Assembly (NCBI GenBank): GCA_020832185.1 | Contig: JAFIFE010000006.1 | Span: 1 to 64,000, forward strand | Length of the DNA stretch: 64,000 nt | Direction: 5' to 3' | From: Alkalibacterium sp. | GTDB lineage: Bacteria; Bacillota; Bacilli; Lactobacillales; Carnobacteriaceae_A | Shown here: in pieces, positions 17,868 through 26,590 of the stretch | Layout: every line of letters starts with the position of its first letter | How positions within the stretch are numbered: the stretch's first letter is position 1 | The notes under the pieces: model-generated | Databases searched by the model: none | What the model saw: the letters and a program-made list of their open reading frames with translations, nothing else | What the model was told of the DNA's origin: nothing | Position numbers and translations under genes: made by a program

Positions 17868-19227
17868 CCATCTGTTTGTCTATATTTTAAGTGGAAGCAT
17901 CGTAATTATTTCCTTGTTCAGCTTTTTAACTTTTCAGATAACAGGCGACCGTTTTGATGATTATTTAAGCGACCGTTTTGTTGCAGAAAGAGAAAATGTC
18001 ATTGAAACGATTGAAGCCGCCTATATTGGTGAGGGGACCTGGGATGATCAGGCGCTCTTTGGTATTATTCAAAATGCCATGCATTCTCATATCATTGTAA
18101 GAGTTGAAGATAGCGAGGGCAATGAGCTTATCAGCCAGACTGGCCCAATGAGGCAGCATATGCAGGGCATGCAGAGAACTGAACTGATTCCAAACGAAAA
18201 CTGGCTTGAAGAGGAAATAGACTTAGTTTCAGATGGAGAGGCTATAGGGACGGCGTTTATTACCTATCCTGGATTTCTGGATTATACAGATGAAGAAGAA
18301 GGATTCCTTCAAGATTTGACCCTTCTTATTTTCCTGATGGGGATATTGTCTGTAGTCATTGCTGGGATAATGGCCTATCTGATATCCAAACGGTTGAGTA
18401 AACCGATTGCGGCTACCAGCAAAATGACTCAGCAAATTGCTCAGGGAGAAACGCTTGGAGCTATTAAAGGCGATGAAAAAATCAGTGAACTCTATTATCT
18501 TCAGGAAAGTGTCAATACGCTGGCAGCTCAGTTAGCCGAGCAGAAGGTGATTCGCAATCAGATGGTGTCAGATCTGGCGCATGAAGTGAGAACCCCTTTG
18601 ACGACCCTTCAGGGCAATATTGAGGCCATGCTTGACGGCGTCTGGGAAGTGACTCCTGAAAGATTAAGCAGTCTGAATCGTCAGGTCAAACGACTGGCCC
18701 ATCTTATCCAGATGATCGATCAACTGGAGGATGCAGAAATCAGCAGGAACAAATTGACACTGGAAAAGGTAGATAGCAAAGACCTTTTATCATCAGTCGT
18801 CATTGCGTTTGAACCCCAGGCTGATGAAAAGCGAATCAGTCTGATTTTGAAAGCACAACCTGTCACGTTTGAAGCAGACCGGAACAAAATCGACCAAGTC
18901 TTGTCAAATCTATTGTCTAATGCGATTAAATTTACACCTGAAGGCGGAGAAGTCATTATCCTGTCCAAACACACACGCACCGATTTGATCATCGCGATCA
19001 AAGACAACGGTCAAGGGATACCAAGTAGACATATAGATTTTATTTTTGAACGATTTTATCAGGTGGAACCTTCCCGAAACAGTGAATTGAACGGTCAGGG
19101 CATTGGGCTGGCTGTTGTAAAGAGTATAGTAGAAGCGCATAAAGGAACAGTAGATGTTAAGAGTGAAGAAGGCTCAGGGACAACATTTACCCTTACCTTT
19201 CCATTAGAACAGCAGAAGACAACATAA
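17848..19227 (+). CDS. Sensor histidine kinase with Met-rich extracytoplasmic domain
   Basis: The 459-residue kinase has membrane helices at about 9-31 and 158-179, an extracytoplasmic sensor between them, a HAMP domain (~180-232), the phospho-acceptor His245 in SDLAHEVRTPL, and HATPase motifs (NLLSNAIKFTP, DNGQGIP, GQGIGLAVV). The sensor contains MRQHMQGM at residues 101-108, a Met/His cluster echoed in three neighbouring exported proteins, which suggests metal sensing. It is the partner of the overlapping response regulator. Confidence 0.9.
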   Translation: MKKTLFSHLFVYILSGSIVIISLFSFLTFQITGDRFDDYLSDRFVAERENVIETIEAAYIGEGTWDDQALFGIIQNAMHSHIIVRVEDSEGNELISQTGPMRQHMQGMQRTELIPNENWLEEEIDLVSDGEAIGTAFITYPGFLDYTDEEEGFLQDLTLLIFLMGILSVVIAGIMAYLISKRLSKPIAATSKMTQQIAQGETLGAIKGDEKISELYYLQESVNTLAAQLAEQKVIRNQMVSDLAHEVRTPLTTLQGNIEAMLDGVWEVTPERLSSLNRQVKRLAHLIQMIDQLEDAEISRNKLTLEKVDSKDLLSSVVIAFEPQADEKRISLILKAQPVTFEADRNKIDQVLSNLLSNAIKFTPEGGEVIILSKHTRTDLIIAIKDNGQGIPSRHIDFIFERFYQVEPSRNSELNGQGIGLAVVKSIVEAHKGTVDVKSEEGSGTTFTLTFPLEQQKTT

Positions 19228-19249
19228 TATAAAAGTGGAGATGAAAACT

Positions 19250-19861
19250 ATGAAAAAATTAATTCTATTAGGTTTGAGTGCAACATTTATCATGGTGGGA
19301 TGTGCAGATACGGCTACCGATGAAACGGTGACGGATACAGATGAAGAAGTAACAGAAACTGACGAAGCAGTGACTGAAACAGAAACAGATGTCGATGAGG
19401 AAGAGGCTGAACAGGATGATATGATGATGGACATGGATCATGATGGCGACATTCCGGAGGGCCTTCAGGAAGCAGAGAATCCAACCTACCCAGAAGGAAG
19501 TACTGTGATTATTACGGCTTCACATATGCCAGGGATGGAAGGCGCAGAAGCCACTATTTCAGGTGCTTTTGACACGACCATATATGAAGTGAGTTTTACA
19601 CCAACAACAGGTGGGGAACGCGTAATGGATCACCGATGGGTTATTCAGGAAGATCTAGAGGAAGGTTCTGACGTAGCAGAAGCCGGAGATGAAGTGACTC
19701 TGGATGCTGATCATATGGAAGGCATGCAGGGAGCAACTGCAGTTGTAGAAGAAGCTATAACTGGAACAATCTATGCTGTTGATTATAACTCAACAGTCGA
19801 TGGCGAAAGAGTAACAAATCACATGTGGGTCACTGAAGACGAGCTTGAAGCAGCGGAATAA
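19250..19861 (+). CDS. YdhK/DUF1541-type lipoprotein
   Basis: The 203-residue protein starts at ATG 19250 (MKKLILLGLS) after GTGGAG; a GTG at 19235 is part of that ribosome binding site. A lipobox ending MVGC makes it a lipoprotein. After a long Thr/Glu/Asp linker and DMMMDMDHDGD come two copies of the DUF1541 repeat (ASHMPGMEGAEATISGA and ADHMEGMQGATAVVEEA), each ending in a DHRW or NHMW motif. YdhK-like proteins are linked to copper and other metal stress. It lies 22 bases after the kinase gene, so it is probably a cotranscribed output of the system. Confidence 0.85.
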   Translation: MKKLILLGLSATFIMVGCADTATDETVTDTDEEVTETDEAVTETETDVDEEEAEQDDMMMDMDHDGDIPEGLQEAENPTYPEGSTVIITASHMPGMEGAEATISGAFDTTIYEVSFTPTTGGERVMDHRWVIQEDLEEGSDVAEAGDEVTLDADHMEGMQGATAVVEEAITGTIYAVDYNSTVDGERVTNHMWVTEDELEAAE

Positions 19862-19868
19862 TCTAAAC

Positions 19869-19934
19869 AAAAAAAGCAAAGGCTGAGAAGGATCAGAGTG
19901 CAGACTCTACCTTCTCATTCCTTTGCTTTTTTTT
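19869..19934. terminator. Bidirectional terminator between convergent genes
   Basis: AAAAAAGCAAAGG pairs with CCTTTGCTTTTTT, with GAGAAGG/CCTTCTC inside, and A/T tracts on both sides serve the plus-strand lipoprotein gene and the minus-strand gene that ends at 19937. Confidence 0.9.
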
Positions 19935-19936
19935 AG

Positions 19937-21127
19937 TTAATGCGTGTAATTATCAAAATACCCTTGGATAAAGATGATCGGCGTCCCTTTATCGCCACTC
20001 CCAGAGGTTAAATCGGACAGTGATCCGATCAGGTCAGTTAAGCGACGAGGAGTGGTACCCTGCGCTTCCATCTGCCCTACTAGATCGGCCTGTTTGTTGA
20101 TGATGTGGTCTGAAATAGCTGACTGAAGCTCTTCGCCTCTTAAGTGAGCAAAGTTATTGTCTGCGAGGTACTTCAATTTCACCTCGTTAGGCGTTCCGTC
20201 CAACCCTTTAGTATAAGCAGGTGAGACAACAGGATCCGCCAGCTCCCAGATTTGACCGACAGGATCTTTGAATGCGCCGTCCCCATAAATCATGACTTCA
20301 ATATGTTTACCAGTCTCTTTAAGCAGACGAGCCTGAATGGCGTCGACTAAAGACTGACCGTCATTAGGGAACAGTTTAACCGTCTCATCTGTTGCTTTGT
20401 TTGATCCCAATAAGCCATAGCTTGAATTAAATCCGCTGCCGTCCACAGGTCCAGATAAGATATCATCTAAACCGAATACTTTTTCAGCGCCTTCAGCCTC
20501 CACTAAACGTTTCGTACGGAAGCGGCTGTGAATATCACACGCCAGTACATTTTTAGTGTAGTCGACGATCGTTTTTGCGCTGTTGGAAAAGATGACTTCG
20601 CATTCTGCGCCTTCTTCTTCAACTAATGATTTATAGTAATCGATGTAATCCACTCCGGTAAACGGATGGACTTTATACCCGAAGTGATTGCGGAAGTCCG
20701 CTTCATTTAAAACGTCTGTCCACGGGTTAACGCCTTGAGCATCCAGTTCGTCCAGTGAGACAAGATGATTTCCTACCTCATCAGAAGGGTAGCTTAAGAG
20801 TAAAACGACTTTATCTGTTCCACGAGCGATTCCTCTTAAAATATTTGAAAAACGGTTACGACTCAGAATCGGGAAAACCACACCAACGGTTTCTCCATTA
20901 AATTTACGTTTTACATCTGCAGAAATGTGGTCAAGGGTAGCATAATTTCCCTGTGCACGTGCCACGATAGACTCAGTGATTGTCACAATATCCTGGTCCA
21001 TCAGGGTGAATCCTTCAGCTTTAGCAGAGTTAAGTACTGTATCCACAACGATCGATTCCATATTGTCGCCTTCATTGATGATCGGACTACGTAGCCCGCG
21101 AACGACTGTCCCTACTGTTCTTTGCAA
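19937..21127 (-). CDS. Coenzyme F420-0:L-glutamate ligase-like (CofE family) protein
   Basis: The 396-residue protein fits the CofE-like/FbiB_N superfamily: an N-terminal GTVVRGLRSPIINEGDN segment, the DQDIVTITESIVARAQGN block and a late MIYGDGAFKDPVG segment. In F420-making organisms this fold adds glutamate to F420-0. Lactobacillales are not known to make F420 and no other F420 gene is seen, so it probably acts as an amide ligase on another substrate. It is a stand-alone gene on the minus strand, divergent from the RpiR regulator. Confidence 0.75.
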   Translation of the reverse strand: MQRTVGTVVRGLRSPIINEGDNMESIVVDTVLNSAKAEGFTLMDQDIVTITESIVARAQGNYATLDHISADVKRKFNGETVGVVFPILSRNRFSNILRGIARGTDKVVLLLSYPSDEVGNHLVSLDELDAQGVNPWTDVLNEADFRNHFGYKVHPFTGVDYIDYYKSLVEEEGAECEVIFSNSAKTIVDYTKNVLACDIHSRFRTKRLVEAEGAEKVFGLDDILSGPVDGSGFNSSYGLLGSNKATDETVKLFPNDGQSLVDAIQARLLKETGKHIEVMIYGDGAFKDPVGQIWELADPVVSPAYTKGLDGTPNEVKLKYLADNNFAHLRGEELQSAISDHIINKQADLVGQMEAQGTTPRRLTDLIGSLSDLTSGSGDKGTPIIFIQGYFDNYTH

Positions 21128-21325
21128 AATAATCTCTCCTGTAAATCAAATTTTAAATAAACAACAAAAAAAGGGCATAGAATCCCTTATACAGTATACC
21201 TAAAAACGACTTGAAATAAAATCATCCTGAAGCATTTAAATGATTAATGAGTCTACATCCTGTCACAAATTTCTAGTACAATAAGCGTATAGGTACAGAT
21301 GCGGCATAAAAAAGGAGCAAATCGT

Positions 21326-22057
21326 ATGTATCGGGTCATTCATCAGTTAAATGAACGTAATTTCGATCGGGCAATTACAAAAAGTGAAGCAGCTGTGCTG
21401 GATTATCTGGAAGATCATTTCCGAAAAATCCCGGATGAAACGGTAATTAAGATCGCTCAGGAAAGTTACACCTCCCAGGCCACCATCAACCGTACAGCAA
21501 AACTGCTTGGCTTCAAAGGGTTTAGTGAAATGAAATATGCAATCAAAGAGGATGTCGATTTACTGAACTCTGAAACGCATAGTCATATTCGAAATACTGA
21601 GTACATTTTATCCAAAATAGATTTCAACAGTGCGGACTGTCTGATCAAAGAGTTATATAAGAATAGACATAAGCTATTGCTGTTTGGACTGGGTGCATCA
21701 AATGTATCGGCACAGTACATGGCCAGGCAGTTGCTTTACCTAGGAATTCCGGCTATTGTGGTTTCCGAACTTCAGATGCTGAAACAGTTCAAAGATTACA
21801 CGATTCTGATTCTATCGAGTTCCGGTGAGACACAGAGGTGTCTGCAAATCATGCATGATGCCAAGAAAGTCAATATAAAGGTTTTATCGATTACCAAAGA
21901 AAACTCAACGATCATGCTGGGAAGCGAGTGTGCCTTTCATCATGATGTACCGATCGACAAAATGGAAGGAATCTCCAGAGAGCAGCAGCTGCATATGATT
22001 TTAATGATCAATGAAGTCATTAATAAACTGAAATGGAAATACTTCTCCAATCATTAA
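21326..22057 (+). CDS. MurR/RpiR family transcriptional regulator
   Basis: The 243-residue regulator begins at ATG 21326 (MYRVIHQLNERNF) after AAAGGAG; an upstream in-frame ATG at 21299 has no site. It has the N-terminal RpiR helix-turn-helix (residues ~1-75, with SQATINRTAKLLGFKGFSEMK) and a C-terminal SIS sugar-phosphate domain (~95-235, with LLFGLGASNVSAQYM and LSSSGETQRC). It is followed by a terminator and then the glycosidase/PTS operon, which it most likely controls in response to a phosphosugar. Confidence 0.88.
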   Translation: MYRVIHQLNERNFDRAITKSEAAVLDYLEDHFRKIPDETVIKIAQESYTSQATINRTAKLLGFKGFSEMKYAIKEDVDLLNSETHSHIRNTEYILSKIDFNSADCLIKELYKNRHKLLLFGLGASNVSAQYMARQLLYLGIPAIVVSELQMLKQFKDYTILILSSSGETQRCLQIMHDAKKVNIKVLSITKENSTIMLGSECAFHHDVPIDKMEGISREQQLHMILMINEVINKLKWKYFSNH

Positions 22058-22080
22058 GACTTCTAAGTGAATAACTAGGC

Positions 22081-22115
22081 AAGAGGATCATTTGATTATA
22101 GTGATTCTCTTTTTG
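22081..22115 (+). terminator. Terminator after the RpiR regulator gene
   Basis: AAGAGGATCA pairs with TGATTCTCTT (one mismatch), followed by TTTTT. Confidence 0.7.
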
Positions 22116-22268
22116 TCGTTTAATCCGTCATTAAGGAAAGGGGGTTTAACATAAGTGGACTTAAGCTGTCGAATGTTTAAAGTAGTGCAGTTCTTTGCCT
22201 GTATATTGACTGATCTGGACTGCTTGTTCAGGCAGGTGGGTAAATCTATTCGACTACTCGATTTTTTT

Positions 22269-22291
22269 TGGATAATTATCCATAGTTATGG
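22269..22291. promoter_or_regulatory. Candidate operator palindromes upstream of the GH38 gene
   Basis: TGGATAATTATCCA (22269-22282) is a perfect 14-bp palindrome, and CCATAGTTATGG (22280-22291) overlaps it with perfect 5-bp arms. They lie about 70-90 bases before the mannosidase start, a suitable place for the RpiR regulator encoded upstream. Confidence 0.55.
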
Positions 22292-22305
22292 AAAACACTT
22301 ACATA

Positions 22306-22319
22306 TGAAAGCGTTATAC
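22306..22319 (+). promoter_or_regulatory. Probable catabolite-responsive element (cre)
   Basis: TGAAAGCGTTATAC matches 12 of 14 positions of the CcpA-binding consensus TGWAANCGNTNWCA. It precedes the PTS/glycosidase operon and implies carbon catabolite control. Confidence 0.6.
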
Positions 22320-22358
22320 TTACCTTATAAATAAAAAGAGCACATTAAGGGGATTTTT

Positions 22359-24917
22359 ATGAAAAGAGATATTCAGATTTTAATGCATACTCATTGGGAT
22401 AGGGAGTGGTACTTCACTAAGGACGAAACGAAGGTTCTTTTGCGCAATCACATGCAGGAAGTGATGGAGTATCTGGAAAAAAATCCAGAGACCATCTACA
22501 TCCTTGACGGTCAAAGTGTAATGATCGATGATTACCTTGAGCTTGAACCGGAAGCTGAAGAACGATTGAGAACATTGATCAGTAAAGGGAATCTGCGTGT
22601 CGGCCCATGGTATACGCAGACTGATCTGCTGCTGGTGCATGGCGAATCGATTTTCCGGAATTTATACTATGGAATCAAACGGGCCAGAGAATTTGGCGAG
22701 CCGATGCTGGTCGGGTACGCACCTGATACATTTGGGCATGCGAGTCAAATGCCTCAAATCTACAAACAGTTTGGAATTGGATCAACATTTTTCTGGAGAG
22801 GATTCAGTGAGCTGAAAGCTGAAAAGTCAGACTTCATGTGGAAAGGCATCGACGACTCTGAAGTTGTCGGCGTCAATTTAGCTACAGGTTATCAAGGAGC
22901 AAAATATCTGGAGAGTGACCCTGAAGAACTGAAAGGCCGCATGAACAAAATTATGACTGTTCTGGATAAATACTCTGCCTCAAATGCGCGACTGATTATG
23001 AACGGGCACGATCAGATGCCGATTCAGAAAAATATTCAGGATGTCATGGAGAAAATCAGAAAAATGTACCCGGAGGATTCTGTCAGTATCAGTGATTTTG
23101 AATCCTACATTGAAGCACTTGATCAAGAGTCTCTTGAAGTAGTAACAGGGGAACTGACAGACAGTAAACATGCCCGAATACACCGCACGATCGGATCTAC
23201 GCGTATGGATATTAAACTGCTGAATACAGAAATTGAAAACAAATTGTACAATGTGCTCGAACCGTTGGCGGTTGTTGGCGAAAAAGCCGGCATTCCTTAT
23301 CCTCATAGTGTTGTTGAGAAAATAGTCAAAATCCTTTTCGGAACACATGCTCATGACAGTATTGGGGGATGCAACTCGGACAAAGTCAATCAGGATATCA
23401 AACAGCGGTTACTTAATGCCCTTGAAATGGTCGATACTCAAATTGAACTGAATTTACGGTTACTGACTATGGGGGACCAGGAGAATGATGCCACTATAGC
23501 AGTTGTGAATGCATTACCTGAAAAACGCTACAATCAAATTGTCGAGTTCGATATGCTGACACGTTCGAAGCATTTCGAGCTGGTGGATGCAGAAGGGAAT
23601 ATCGTACCGTACGCGATTATTTCACAACACCAGGAAGATGCTGGGCTGATCGACAGACAAGTGGCGGCAAGACTACAAGACATTAAAGTTTACCGAACAT
23701 ATATCACAGTCCCTGTGGAGTCCATTGAGGGCTTAAGCATTCAGTACTATACGTATAAAGAAGTAAATGAACCTGTCTCACAGAGTGACCAGTCAAACGA
23801 CCAGTCGATTGAAAATGCGTTCGGACAGCTCTTCATCAAGGGCAATCAGATTCATTATAAGGACAAACAAACACATAAAGTGTATGAAAATGTATTGTCT
23901 ATTGAAAATAGCGGCGATGCAGGCGACAGTTATGATTACTCCCCACCTCTCAATGACTGGGTACTAAACAGCAGTGATCATGCCGAAATAACTAGTACTA
24001 CCACGAAAACAGCTCAATATGAAGCACTGAATGTTGAACTGAAAATGAATGTACCTGAAAACAGTGCAGATAGAGAAAATAAAGAAGCGACTAAGGAAAT
24101 ACGCTTTGCTGGAACATTTAAGTGTTATCCAGGGGATTCAAAACTTTACGCAGAATTGACCCATATCAACCAAACATCTGATAACCGGTACCGAGTGGTT
24201 CTCAAAACGGGAATTGAGTCAGATTATGTGAAAGTAGATGGGTATTTAAGCACACAGGACAAACCAGTTTATAATAACCAGCCACTGTCTATATGGGAGA
24301 AAGACAACTGGGTCGAAAAACCGGTCAGCGTCGAAACAGCACAAAGCTTCGTGACGTTAAAAGATGATCAGTATCAAGCGACGATCTATACAGATGGGTT
24401 GAAAGAGTACGAAGTGCTGGAGGACTGTATCCATCTGACACTGTTCAGAACATTTTCTCATCTAGGGAAACGAAATCTGGTCAATCGTCCCGGACGACCA
24501 TCAGGCATCGAAATCGATACACCTGACAACCAGTTGCCTGAAGAATCTTTTACATTCCACTTTGCGGTTGATTTTAAGCAGACGAACGAGGAAAGTAAAA
24601 TCGCTAAAAACTATCTGACGCCTCTGATTGGCTACCAGCAGAAAGAATTTAATCGCTTCAATATTAATGCGAGAGACGGGGTCACAAAAACAGATGACAC
24701 ATGCTCACTTGATTTAGGCCAACTGGTTGTTTCTGCTGTTAAGCTGACAGAAGAGGGAGAACTGTTCATACGACTCTTCAACCCTCAACTGGATGAAGCA
24801 GCGGTCGCTCTTCCGGAAGAAAGCTACCTGGCTAACCCTATGGAAGAAAAACTGGAACCAGCAACTACGCTGATATTAGCCTCACAACAAATCGGTAATG
24901 TAATTATTAAACGATAA
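22359..24917 (+). CDS. GH38 alpha-mannosidase, MngB-like
   Basis: The 852-residue protein belongs to glycoside hydrolase family 38. The zinc-binding HTHWDREW lies at residues 10-17 and the predicted nucleophile Asp123 is in YAPDTFGHASQ; length is close to the bacterial MngB-type enzymes that cleave 2-O-(6-phospho-mannosyl)-glycerate. Directly after it, 18 bases away, is a PTS permease, then a GH4 phospho-glycosidase. A phosphorylated mannoside is therefore the likely substrate, with mannosylglycerate a candidate because a glycerate kinase lies downstream. The precise substrate is inferred. Confidence 0.85.
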   Translation: MKRDIQILMHTHWDREWYFTKDETKVLLRNHMQEVMEYLEKNPETIYILDGQSVMIDDYLELEPEAEERLRTLISKGNLRVGPWYTQTDLLLVHGESIFRNLYYGIKRAREFGEPMLVGYAPDTFGHASQMPQIYKQFGIGSTFFWRGFSELKAEKSDFMWKGIDDSEVVGVNLATGYQGAKYLESDPEELKGRMNKIMTVLDKYSASNARLIMNGHDQMPIQKNIQDVMEKIRKMYPEDSVSISDFESYIEALDQESLEVVTGELTDSKHARIHRTIGSTRMDIKLLNTEIENKLYNVLEPLAVVGEKAGIPYPHSVVEKIVKILFGTHAHDSIGGCNSDKVNQDIKQRLLNALEMVDTQIELNLRLLTMGDQENDATIAVVNALPEKRYNQIVEFDMLTRSKHFELVDAEGNIVPYAIISQHQEDAGLIDRQVAARLQDIKVYRTYITVPVESIEGLSIQYYTYKEVNEPVSQSDQSNDQSIENAFGQLFIKGNQIHYKDKQTHKVYENVLSIENSGDAGDSYDYSPPLNDWVLNSSDHAEITSTTTKTAQYEALNVELKMNVPENSADRENKEATKEIRFAGTFKCYPGDSKLYAELTHINQTSDNRYRVVLKTGIESDYVKVDGYLSTQDKPVYNNQPLSIWEKDNWVEKPVSVETAQSFVTLKDDQYQATIYTDGLKEYEVLEDCIHLTLFRTFSHLGKRNLVNRPGRPSGIEIDTPDNQLPEESFTFHFAVDFKQTNEESKIAKNYLTPLIGYQQKEFNRFNINARDGVTKTDDTCSLDLGQLVVSAVKLTEEGELFIRLFNPQLDEAAVALPEESYLANPMEEKLEPATTLILASQQIGNVIIKR

Positions 24918-24935
24918 AAGAAAAGGAGTTTTATC

Positions 24936-26558
24936 ATGACAAATTTCAAGAAGAATTTCCAGAGTTTCGGTAAGTCATTACTCTTTCCAATCAGTTTATT
25001 GTCCTTCATGGCGATATTCCTGGGGCTGGCTGCAGCACTTCAAAACCCGAATATTATTGAAATGGCCCCCTTTCTCGGAAACGAAACACTTCAGAATATT
25101 TTCGGCCTGATCAGACGAATTGCCGGCCTGCCTTTTGGACACCTGCCCCTCTTATTCGCAATGTCAATTCCTTTGGGGATGGTCAAACGGGACAAAGAAG
25201 TAGCCGTCTATGCTGGAGCAGTCGGGTACATTGCAATGCTGCTGGGTATGAGCTATTTCCTTCAAGTTCAAGGTTTTACAGCTGATTCCACGTCAATCGA
25301 CTTCTTAATGGAAGTTGAAGGCTTGAGTCAGGTTGAGGCCACTTTACAGAATTCATTATTTACAAGCACACTAGGTATTTTTGTTTATAACACTAACGTC
25401 ATAGGAGGGATCATTGCCGGTTTAATGGGCGTCTTCCTGCACAATAAATTTAGAGAAACTGAACTGCATCAATCTTTGACATTCTATAGCGGCAAGCGTT
25501 TCGTGCCAATCGTTACAGCGCTAGTCATGGTAGTGGTCGGGTTATTACTTACATTCATTTGGCCTTTAGTCAATATCGCCATTATCTGGACAGGTGAATT
25601 GATCAGTGAAAGTGGATTGTTTGGTACATTCTTGTATGGATTTACAGAAAAAATTATCAACCCTACTGGACTGCATCACATACTGAATCAGACATTCAGA
25701 TTCACAGCACTTGGAGGCGTCGAAAATATCGAAGGCGAATCACTTGTTGGCGCTTTGCAGATTTATTTGTATCAGCTGGACAATAATTTGCCCTTCTCAA
25801 CAGAAGCCACTCAGTACCTGGCCCAAGGGAAAATCCTGCACATGGTCTTTGGAATGCCGGCCGCTGTCTTAGCTATGTACCGCATGGCACTGCCTGAAAA
25901 ACGTGACCGTGTACTCAAATTCTTCCTTGCTGGATTAACAGCCGTTATTTTAACTGGGATCACAGAACCGATCGAGTTCACATTTATCTTTATTTCCCCA
26001 GTGCTATGGATCGTAAATGCAATTTTTGCTGGACTAGCATTTCTTGTTCCTGCCATTTTCGGAGTAGCTATAGGGAATATTCAAGGAGGAATCATCGACT
26101 GGATTGTCTTTGGGGTCTTCCAGGGAATGGATACCAGATGGTATATCTTCCTTATCGCAGGACCAATATTCTTCGCAATGTACTATTTCAGCTACACATT
26201 TATTATTTCAAAATTCAATGTCATGACAATCGGTAGACGAGCAAATGACTTTGATGATAATGATGAAGAAGATTTTGAAGGCGTTACCGTAGAAGAAGCA
26301 GACCGGAAAACAGCGGAGTATATCATTGAAGGTCTAGGGGGATTAAATAATATAGTAGACGTCGATAACTGTATCAGCCGGTTAAGAGTCGAAGTAAAAG
26401 ATGGGCAGCTGGTTCATGAAGATCTGCTGAAGAAAACCAATCCGAATGGAATCGTCAGACCAGATGCCACTACTGTGCACGTCGTATATGGCGGACGAAT
26501 CTCGAAAATGCGAAACATCGTTGATAATTACATGTATGAAATAAATAATAGAAAGTAA
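24936..26558 (+). CDS. PTS glucose/maltose-type EIICB component
   Basis: The 540-residue permease has an N-terminal EIIC domain (~1-425, about ten membrane segments, GITEPIEFTFIF near the substrate site) and a C-terminal EIIB domain (~450-540) with the phosphorylated Cys479 in DNCISRLR. It resembles the MalX/alpha-glucoside EIICB group. No EIIA is fused, so it must borrow one from another system. It lies between the GH38 and GH4 genes and would deliver phosphorylated alpha-glycosides to both. Confidence 0.88.
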   Translation: MTNFKKNFQSFGKSLLFPISLLSFMAIFLGLAAALQNPNIIEMAPFLGNETLQNIFGLIRRIAGLPFGHLPLLFAMSIPLGMVKRDKEVAVYAGAVGYIAMLLGMSYFLQVQGFTADSTSIDFLMEVEGLSQVEATLQNSLFTSTLGIFVYNTNVIGGIIAGLMGVFLHNKFRETELHQSLTFYSGKRFVPIVTALVMVVVGLLLTFIWPLVNIAIIWTGELISESGLFGTFLYGFTEKIINPTGLHHILNQTFRFTALGGVENIEGESLVGALQIYLYQLDNNLPFSTEATQYLAQGKILHMVFGMPAAVLAMYRMALPEKRDRVLKFFLAGLTAVILTGITEPIEFTFIFISPVLWIVNAIFAGLAFLVPAIFGVAIGNIQGGIIDWIVFGVFQGMDTRWYIFLIAGPIFFAMYYFSYTFIISKFNVMTIGRRANDFDDNDEEDFEGVTVEEADRKTAEYIIEGLGGLNNIVDVDNCISRLRVEVKDGQLVHEDLLKKTNPNGIVRPDATTVHVVYGGRISKMRNIVDNYMYEINNRK

Positions 26559-26590
26559 GCAGAAATCAAATAGAAAAGGGGATGTCACTT

